Shown here: in pieces, positions 58,483 to 64,000 of the stretch
Layout: each line of letters opens with the position of its first letter
Position numbering within the stretch: position 1 is the first letter of the stretch
Assembly: GCF_007483665.1 (NCBI RefSeq)
Contig: NZ_VIQO01000030.1
Span: 124,001 to 188,000 of the forward strand
Source: Catellatospora sichuanensis
GTDB lineage: Bacteria; Actinomycetota; Actinomycetes; Mycobacteriales; Micromonosporaceae
Reading direction: 5' to 3'
DNA: 64,000 bases
Translations under genes and position numbers: made by a program
Notes under the pieces: generated by a model
Database searches by the model: none
Seen by the model: only the letters and a program-made list of their open reading frames with translations
Told to the model about the DNA's origin: nothing

Positions 58483-59019
58483 ATGGCTGTGACGAACCCC
58501 TGGCTGGCCGGACCCTCGCCCACCAAGCGGCTGCCGCGCGAACGGCTGGCCGAGCGCATCCTCAACCTGCTGTCCTCGCAGAACATGTGCGTGCTGGCGA
58601 CCACCGGCCCGGACGGCCCGCTGGCCACCCCCGTGCGCTACTACCACCTGGACTTCGCGCTGATGTTCACGGCCGTGGCGACCTCACCGAAGATGCGCAA
58701 CCTCGCCGCCGACCCGCGGGTCTCGATCGGCGTGTTCGCCCCGCTGGTCGGGCAGGCCAGCAGCCGCGGCGCGCAGCTGTTCGGGCGCGCGCGGGCGCTG
58801 GACCACGGCGATGCAGAGTTCGACCACTACTGGGAGGCGTTCCGCTGGCAGAGTGACCACGTCGAGCGGTCCCGTCCGCTGGACGAGCCGCCCGCCGGGC
58901 CGTTGGTGGTCGTCGAGGCCGAGCGCATCGTGTACACCGAGCACTGGCTGCGCCGCGACGGCTACGCCCCGCGCCAGTTCTGGCGGCGCGACCCGGCCGG
59001 CGATCAGGCGGCCCAGTAG
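58483..59019 (+). CDS. Pyridoxamine 5'-phosphate oxidase-fold protein
   Basis: A 178-residue split-barrel flavin (FMN or F420)-binding type protein: LSSQNMCVLATTGPDGPLAT, PVRYYHLDFALMFT, SPKMRNLAADPRVSIGVF, QLFGRARALDHGD. Actual cofactor and substrate unknown. ATG 58483 gives a clean start; GTG 58450 would add 11 residues and cannot be excluded. It may be co-transcribed with the SRPBCC gene 49 bp upstream. Its 3' end overlaps the convergent lipoprotein gene by 16 bp. Confidence 0.78.
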   Translation: MAVTNPWLAGPSPTKRLPRERLAERILNLLSSQNMCVLATTGPDGPLATPVRYYHLDFALMFTAVATSPKMRNLAADPRVSIGVFAPLVGQASSRGAQLFGRARALDHGDAEFDHYWEAFRWQSDHVERSRPLDEPPAGPLVVVEAERIVYTEHWLRRDGYAPRQFWRRDPAGDQAAQ

Positions 59020-59567
59020 CCGCGCACGTCGTTGGTGATGTCGGGCCGCAGCTGCACCCGCACCCCGTCGGCGGCGTCCTTCGGCAGGTCGAACACGACC
59101 ACCCCGCCCGCCTTCTCGCCGGTGTTGAGGGTGACCGACTGCATGCCGGCGTCGAAGCCGAACGGCAGCACCGGCTCGAACAGCGTGCCGTCCGCGGCGA
59201 CCAGCGCGAAGTCGCAGAAGCAGGCGTACGTCTTGCCCGCGGTCACCTTCACCTCGACCGCGATCGCGACGAAGACGCCCTTCTTCGGGCGCACCAGGGA
59301 GCTGTCGGGCGCGACGGTGTGCCGGGTCAGCTTGCTGACGGTGTACGCGACGCGGTTGTCACCGAGACCGCCGCTGGTCTCGATGCTCTGGCCGAGCTTC
59401 GCGGTCGGTGCGGACCCGGGCGAGGCAGCCGGCGCGGACGCGGCGGGAGTGCTGCCGGTGACGTTCGACTGCTGCGGCTTGACGCCGCAGGCCAGGCCGA
59501 CAGCGGCCGCGAGGACCAGGGTGACGGTCAGCACGGGGCGGCGCAGGGCAGGTCGCTGGGACGACAT
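59004..59567 (-). CDS. Putative DUF4352-like lipoprotein
   Basis: A 187-residue lipoprotein: signal peptide with lipobox GLAC (Cys27), a Ser/Ala/Pro-rich spacer (about 33-55), then a beta-sandwich (VRPKKGVFVAIAVEVKVTAG, YACFCDFALVAADGT, KAGGVVVFDLPKDAA) of the DUF4352 type. Function unknown; such domains are common on actinobacterial cell-surface lipoproteins. Confidence 0.78.
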   Translation of the reverse strand: MSSQRPALRRPVLTVTLVLAAAVGLACGVKPQQSNVTGSTPAASAPAASPGSAPTAKLGQSIETSGGLGDNRVAYTVSKLTRHTVAPDSSLVRPKKGVFVAIAVEVKVTAGKTYACFCDFALVAADGTLFEPVLPFGFDAGMQSVTLNTGEKAGGVVVFDLPKDAADGVRVQLRPDITNDVRGYWAA

Positions 59568-59722
59568 CGTCGCATCGTAGACGGCATGGCCTGCGCCGGT
59601 CGACGTCCCGCGACCGGCGGAAATACGTTGCCGAGCCGCCGGGCGGCCTCCTAGCCTGGGCTGTCACCAGCAGGAACGCGGCCGATTCCGCCCCGTCCTC
59701 GAAAGATGAGAAGAGGGTCGTC

Positions 59723-60988
59723 ATGGGGTCGCTGATTCCGGCCGTGCTGCGCGAGGAGCGCCAGTTCGCCCGCTACTTCTACGGCCAGGCGCTGTCCATG
59801 GTCGGCGACCGGATCAGCTTCGTCGTGGTCCCGTTCGCCGTGCTGTCCATCCCCGGCGCGGGCGCGGCCGAAGTCGGCCTCGTCAGCGCGGCGACGCTGG
59901 TGCCGTTCCTGGTGTTCGCGCTCGCCGGCGGCGTATGGGCCGACCGGCTGCCCCGCCAGCGGGTGATGCTCGCCTCCGACCTGGTCCGTTTCGTGACCCA
60001 GGCGCTGGTCGCGGCGCTGCTGCTGGCCGGGGTCGCGCAGGTCTGGCACCTGGTCGTGCTGATGGCGGTGTTCGGCACCGCCGACGCCTTCTTCGCGCCC
60101 GCGGCCGCGGGCCTGATGCCGCTGATCGTCGGGCCCGAGCGGCTGCAGGAGGCCAACGCGCTGCGCGGCCTGGTGATGTCGAGTGGCCTGGTAGCCGGAC
60201 CGGCCCTGGCCGGCGGCCTGATCTTCCTGGTCGGGCCGGGCGGCGCGATCGCCCTCGACGCGCTGAGCTTCGCGGTCAGCGCGGTGTTCCTGGCCCGGCT
60301 CACCCCGCGCGCCGCGGACCCGGCGGACGCGCCGCAGGGCGGTTTCTTCGCGCAGCTGCGCGAAGGCTTCACCGAGGTCGTGTCGCGGACGTGGGTGTGG
60401 TCGACGCTCGGCGTGCTGTCGGTCTACCACGTGGTGGTGCTGCCGTCGGTGTTCGTGCTCGGGCCGGTGCTGTCCGCGCAGGAGTTCGGCGGCGCGGCGG
60501 CCTGGTCGGTGGTGGTGGCGGCGTTCGGCGTCGGCTCCATCGTCGGCGACGTGGTGGCGCTAAGGGTACGCATCAGCCGGCCCCTGGTGATCGCCGCGGC
60601 CGCACTGGCCGTGGCCTCCTGCCAGGCGCTGATCATCGGGGCGGGTCCGACCATCCCGGTGATCGCGGCGCTGGAGGCGGTCACCGGTGTCGCGGTGTCG
60701 CTGGCGTTCACGCTGTGGGAGACGTCGCTGCAGGCGAACGTGCCGCAGGCGGCGCTGTCGCGGGTCAGCTCCTACGACTACCTGCTGACCGCGGGCCTGA
60801 TGCCGCTGGGCCTCGCCGTCGCCGGCCCGGTCGCGCAGACGTTCGGCCTGCGCCCGACGCTGTACGGCATGACGCTGCTCGCGGTGCCCGTCGCGCTGGC
60901 CCTGCTGGCCGTGCCGTCGATCCGTCACCTGCGCGCACCTGCTCCGGCAGCGACGCCCGTCGCGGCAGCCGCTCCCGCCGCCGCGTGA
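59723..60988 (+). CDS. MFS transporter (MFS_3 type)
   Basis: A 421-residue membrane protein with about 12 helices: ARYFYGQALSMVGDRISFVV at the N-terminus and ALAGGVWADRLPRQRVMLAS (loop 2-3 motif) are typical of the MFS_3 group that includes siderophore and macrolide exporters. Ends in an Ala/Pro tail. Substrate unknown. A strong terminator follows. Confidence 0.86.
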   Translation: MGSLIPAVLREERQFARYFYGQALSMVGDRISFVVVPFAVLSIPGAGAAEVGLVSAATLVPFLVFALAGGVWADRLPRQRVMLASDLVRFVTQALVAALLLAGVAQVWHLVVLMAVFGTADAFFAPAAAGLMPLIVGPERLQEANALRGLVMSSGLVAGPALAGGLIFLVGPGGAIALDALSFAVSAVFLARLTPRAADPADAPQGGFFAQLREGFTEVVSRTWVWSTLGVLSVYHVVVLPSVFVLGPVLSAQEFGGAAAWSVVVAAFGVGSIVGDVVALRVRISRPLVIAAAALAVASCQALIIGAGPTIPVIAALEAVTGVAVSLAFTLWETSLQANVPQAALSRVSSYDYLLTAGLMPLGLAVAGPVAQTFGLRPTLYGMTLLAVPVALALLAVPSIRHLRAPAPAATPVAAAAPAAA

Positions 60989-60991
60989 GCA

Positions 60992-61027
60992 GGCCGTGCC
61001 GCCGTCGATTCCGGCGGCGGCACGGCC
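60992..61027 (+). terminator. Terminator after the MFS gene
   Basis: A perfect 13-bp stem (GGCCGTGCCGCCG and its complement) with a 10-nt loop begins four bases after the stop. Confidence 0.75.
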
Positions 61028-61087
61028 GAGACGGGCCGACCGCCGTTCCGGCAGGCCCGTCGGGTGGCGGCTGGGTAGGGTGACCGG

Positions 61088-61681
61088 GTGGCTGAGGTGA
61101 CAGAGGACGCGAGCTTCTCCGGCGAGGACTGGTACGGCGACGAGCTGGCGGAGCGGCACTTCCTGCGGTGCACGTTCCGCGACGTCGACATGACCGAACT
61201 GTCCAGCCGGGGCGCGGTGTTCGAGGAGTGCGTGTTCGGCAACGTCAAGTTCAACGCCTCCCGGCACCACGACAGCGCGTTCCTGCGCTGCTCCTTTCTG
61301 CGCTGCAACCTGTTCGAGGCCGAGTTCACCGGGTGCAAGCTGACCGGCAGCACGTTCGAGCAGTGCACCCTGCGGCCGCTGCGGGTGACCGGCGGCGACT
61401 GGTCGTTCGTCAACCTGTCCGACGCCGACCTGCGCGGCGTCACCTTCTCCGGCGTACGCATGCGCGAAGCCGACCTGACCTCCGCGCTCTGCGACGGTGC
61501 GACGATCAGCGCCGTGGACCTCTCCGGCGCGCACCTGACCCGGGCCAAGTTCAACCGCTGCGACCTGCGCGGCAGTGACCTGACCGCGGTGCACCCGAAC
61601 GAGGTCGAGCTGCGCGACGCCGTCATCGACGCCACCCAGGCCGTCGTCATCGCCCAGGCCCTCGGCCTGCGCATCGGCTGA
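61088..61681 (+). CDS. Pentapeptide-repeat protein
   Basis: A 197-residue right-handed beta-helix protein made of A(D/N)LxX-type repeats: ERHFLRCTFRDVDM, FLRCSFLRCNLFEAEFTGCK, LSDADLRGVTFSGVRMREAD. Length and the central Gly-Asp break are like McbG/Qnr proteins, which protect gyrase, but many pentapeptide proteins have no known role. GTG 61088 is the start. It is convergent with the GH43 gene, 16 bp apart. Confidence 0.87.
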   Translation: MAEVTEDASFSGEDWYGDELAERHFLRCTFRDVDMTELSSRGAVFEECVFGNVKFNASRHHDSAFLRCSFLRCNLFEAEFTGCKLTGSTFEQCTLRPLRVTGGDWSFVNLSDADLRGVTFSGVRMREADLTSALCDGATISAVDLSGAHLTRAKFNRCDLRGSDLTAVHPNEVELRDAVIDATQAVVIAQALGLRIG

Positions 61682-61697
61682 CGGCGAGGCGCGCGGT

Positions 61698-63389
61698 TCA
61701 GGCCTCCCGGTAGGTGGCGTGGTCGTAGTCGGCGTACGCGCCGTCGGCGCCCAGGTCCTGGACCCACAGGCCGAGGAACGCGCCGGTGAAGCCCCACGCG
61801 GCGGGCTCTCCGTCGACCTCCCGGGCGGCGTGCTCGTCGGACAGGAGGGTCGCGTCGAACGTCGCCGGCAGCTCCTGCCAGCCGACCCCCGTGTGGTAGG
61901 CGAAGCGCAGCGCGGGCCCGTCGAACACCACCCGCAGGCCGACCCGGTCCACCCCGGTCACGTCGACGGCCAGCTCCGGATGGGCGGTGCGCTTGCCGCT
62001 GTTCGAACTGAGCACCTCCAGCGTGCGCCGGCCGTCGTCGGCCCTGGTCAGGTAGGCGTAGTACCAGTTCTGGGTGTTGTAGTAGCCGGTGATCCCGGCG
62101 AGCTGCCGGTGGTCGGCGGGGTCGAACTCGACGACGGTCTCCAGCGAACAGTGGGTCGCGCCGACCCGGCGGGCGACCAGGCTCGGCGTCTGCTTGCCCA
62201 CCGGCGACTGCCCGCCGTAGATCCGCAGGTGCGAGGGCCGCGAACGTAGGTCGACCCAGTCGGGCGTGGCCGGACGGCGCAGCGTGGACCAGGCCGCGCC
62301 GAGTTCCGGCGCGTCGAAGTGGTCGGTGGCGGGTTCGGCGGGCCACGGGTGTTCGGGCAGGCCGGGTGCGGCGATCTCGTCGGCGGGGATGCCGCCGGGG
62401 ATGCTGGGCCAGCCGCCGGGTGTCCAGTCGACCTTCTGGATGGCGGTTTCGCGGCCGAGCACGCAGTTGCCCAGCGGGGTGTAGGGGCGGGCCACGAGGT
62501 GGGCGAGGTACCAGTCGCCGTGCTGGGTCTGCACGAGGCTGCCGTGCCCGGCCTTCTGCAGCGCCAGATCGGGACGCCCGACCGAGGTCAGCAGCGGTCC
62601 GGCCGGGTCGACCTCGTACGGGCCGAACAGGTCACGGGAGCGCGCCACGGTCACCTGATGGTCCCAGCTCGTGCCGCCCTCGGCGGTGACCAGCCAGTAC
62701 CAGCCGTCGTGGCGGTACAGGTGCGGTCCCTCGGTCAGGCCCGCGGGCGTGCCGGTGAAGATGATGCGCCGCTCGCCGACCAGTCGGCGCGCCGTGCGGT
62801 CGTACTGCTGGATCTCGATGCCGCCGAAGCGGTTGCGGCCGGGCCGCCAGTCGGCGCTCATGTTGAGCAGCCAGGTCGTGCCGTCGTCGTCGTGGAACAG
62901 CGACGCGTCGAAGCCGTGGGCGTGCAGTCGTACGGGGTCGGACCAGGGGCCGGTGATGTCGGGTGCGGTGATGAGGTAGTTCTGGGGGTCCCAGTAGCCG
63001 CTGGCGAAGCTGGCGACGTCGCTGTAGACGAGGTGGAACTGGCCGTCGTGCCAGGTGAGGTCGGGTGCCCAGATGCCGTTGGAGTCGCCGCAGCCGCGGA
63101 GGTCGAGCAGGCGGCGTTCGGTGACGATGCCGCCGATGGGGCGCCAGTGGACGAGGTCGCGGGAGTGGTGCACGCGTACCCCGGGGTACCACTCGAAGGT
63201 CGAGGTGGCCAGGTAGTAGTCGTCTGCGACACGCAGGATCGAGGGGTCCGGGTGGAACCCGGGCAGGACAGGGTTGCGGATCGACCGGGCCGCGGAGTCC
63301 GGGGCGTTGTCGCTCGTCCCGTGGAGCAGCCGCTGCCGCGGCGCGCCAAGGGATCGGCCACGTTCCGCGTCTGCGGTCTCGGTCGACAT
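61698..63389 (-). CDS. GH43-family glycosidase (beta-xylosidase type), intracellular
   Basis: A 563-residue enzyme without signal peptide. Residues about 35-340 are the GH43 five-bladed propeller: NPVLPGFHPDPSILRVADDYY (catalytic base Asp), GIWAPDLTWHDGQFHLVYSD (pKa-modulating Asp) and TEGPHLYRHDGWYWLV (acid Glu). Residues about 365-560 are the C-terminal jelly roll (DUF1349-type) seen in GH43 xylosidases. It should release xylose or arabinose from imported oligosaccharides. ATG 63389 has AGGAG five bases upstream. It is divergent from a sugar-binding lipoprotein gene, which probably brings in its substrate. Confidence 0.9.
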   Translation of the reverse strand: MSTETADAERGRSLGAPRQRLLHGTSDNAPDSAARSIRNPVLPGFHPDPSILRVADDYYLATSTFEWYPGVRVHHSRDLVHWRPIGGIVTERRLLDLRGCGDSNGIWAPDLTWHDGQFHLVYSDVASFASGYWDPQNYLITAPDITGPWSDPVRLHAHGFDASLFHDDDGTTWLLNMSADWRPGRNRFGGIEIQQYDRTARRLVGERRIIFTGTPAGLTEGPHLYRHDGWYWLVTAEGGTSWDHQVTVARSRDLFGPYEVDPAGPLLTSVGRPDLALQKAGHGSLVQTQHGDWYLAHLVARPYTPLGNCVLGRETAIQKVDWTPGGWPSIPGGIPADEIAAPGLPEHPWPAEPATDHFDAPELGAAWSTLRRPATPDWVDLRSRPSHLRIYGGQSPVGKQTPSLVARRVGATHCSLETVVEFDPADHRQLAGITGYYNTQNWYYAYLTRADDGRRTLEVLSSNSGKRTAHPELAVDVTGVDRVGLRVVFDGPALRFAYHTGVGWQELPATFDATLLSDEHAAREVDGEPAAWGFTGAFLGLWVQDLGADGAYADYDHATYREA

Positions 63390-63519
63390 GTGTTCTCCTC
63401 TGCTGCGCCTGGTCGCTCCGGCAACCCCGCCGACCTTCCGGAAACAGGCCGATATAACAGGTCGACGGTCGGCGGGATTCTCGCTCACGGTATCTGGTCG
63501 TGAAGAGATGCGACAGGCC

Positions 63520-63549
63520 TTGACCTACGGCGTTGACACGTCGTAACGT
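63520..63549 (+). promoter_or_regulatory. Candidate promoter of the sugar-binding lipoprotein gene
   Basis: TTGACC (63520-63525) and TAACGT (63544-63549) with an 18-bp spacer; CACGT-CGTA-ACGTG is an inverted repeat over the -10, a possible operator. The 280-bp gap to GH43 contains no gene. A further hairpin-forming CCGGCCC/GGGCCGG pair lies in the leader. Confidence 0.45.
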
Positions 63550-63669
63550 GCGCGCCATCAAGCGAAAATACCGGCCCCCGGGCAGAAACTTTCGGGCCGG
63601 CTCCGGGCACCTCCCGCCGACTCGTTCGGCACACCCGAGCACCTGATTCGTATCGCGAAGGGACGCCTC

Positions 63670-64000
63670 ATGACAGCGCACCTCTCCCGCAGAACGCTGC
63701 TGGGCATCGCCGGTGCGGGCGCCGGCGCCTACCTGCTCGGCGCCTGCGGCAGCGACGAGCCCACCAATCCCGACAGTCCGCAGACGATCAACTGGTGGCA
63801 CATTCAGAACACCGAGCCGATGCTGCCGGTCTGGGCTGCGATGGCCAAGGAGTACGAGACCGCGCACACGAACGTCAAGGTCGTGATCCAGCCCCTGGAG
63901 AACGAGGCGTTCAAGGCCAAGCTGACCACGGCCACGCAGGCGGGTTCGCCGCCGGACCTGTTCCAGTCGTGGGGCGGCGGCGTGCTCAAGCAGCAGGTCG
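63670..64000 (+). CDS. Extracellular sugar-binding lipoprotein (family 1), 5' part, cut by window end
   Basis: The first 110 codons of a solute-binding protein for an ABC importer. SRRTLLGIAG is a twin-arginine-type signal with a lipobox LLGAC (Cys26), so it is probably exported folded through Tat and anchored as a lipoprotein. TINWWHIQNTEP, VKVVIQPLEN, FKAKLTTATQAG and PPDLFQSWGGG are typical of family-1 oligosaccharide-binding proteins. No stop occurs before the edge. With the divergent GH43 it suggests uptake of xylo- or arabino-oligosaccharides; permeases should follow beyond the window. Confidence 0.88.
   Translation, partial: MTAHLSRRTLLGIAGAGAGAYLLGACGSDEPTNPDSPQTINWWHIQNTEPMLPVWAAMAKEYETAHTNVKVVIQPLENEAFKAKLTTATQAGSPPDLFQSWGGGVLKQQV

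Overview
The window is high-GC DNA with strong GC bias at third codon positions, many GTG starts, tightly overlapping operons, a four-gene conservon (kinase, roadblock, DUF742, GTPase), a SARP-type regulator and F5/8C- or fascin-decorated secreted enzymes. This points to a filamentous actinobacterium. Micromonosporaceae is my best guess, but that is inference from gene content only. I see no rRNA, tRNA, CRISPR array, IS element or phage gene.

Region 1 (1-20 kb) is the most specialised part. After the end of an unknown gene and a polyprenyl synthetase come five secreted multi-domain proteins on the + strand: a GH95/DUF5703-like glycosidase, two PQQ-type sugar dehydrogenase-like proteins, a ThuA + DUF1080 (3-keto-disaccharide hydrolase) protein, and a GH99 endo-alpha-mannosidase-like enzyme. 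They share ancillary modules (PKD, CBM6, F5/8C, fascin-like beta-trefoil). A ribose-type ABC importer (binding lipoprotein, two permeases, double ATPase) follows. The same ATCCTATAGGAT palindrome sits before the first glycosidase and before the importer, so the block is probably one regulon for degrading a glycan, possibly through 3-keto-sugar chemistry, and importing the product.

Region 2 (20-31.9 kb) holds a DksA/TraR zinc-finger protein, an M23 peptidase, an EAL protein, a large LuxR-type ATPase regulator, an unknown protein with a phosphoribosyltransferase-like stretch, and a translationally coupled three-gene operon: a DUF559-like nuclease, a protein with winged-helix-like segments, and an AAA ATPase fused to a HerA-like ATPase. 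This operon is my best candidate for an undescribed DNA-targeting or defence system.

Region 3 (31.9-48.8 kb) holds mostly small units: an isolated trpBA pair, GntR/UTRA, MerR with a divergent aldo/keto reductase, a PARG-like protein, an Asp/Glu racemase with a divergent MFS gene, a membrane-anchored HTH protein, GH29 fucosidase with divergent AraC, an ArsR-like regulator coupled to a small membrane protein, an M15-like/LysM protein, DinB-like, a KhtTU-like antiporter pair, MFS and an M20 amidohydrolase.

Region 4 (48.8-64 kb) holds the conservon, a secreted M28 peptidase with two P-domains, a CadD-like transporter, a SARP-BTAD regulator with a textbook SARP-type promoter just downstream, an SRPBCC protein, a PPOX-fold protein, a lipoprotein, MFS, a pentapeptide-repeat protein, a GH43 beta-xylosidase-like enzyme and, divergent from it, the start of a Tat-type sugar-binding lipoprotein cut by the window end.
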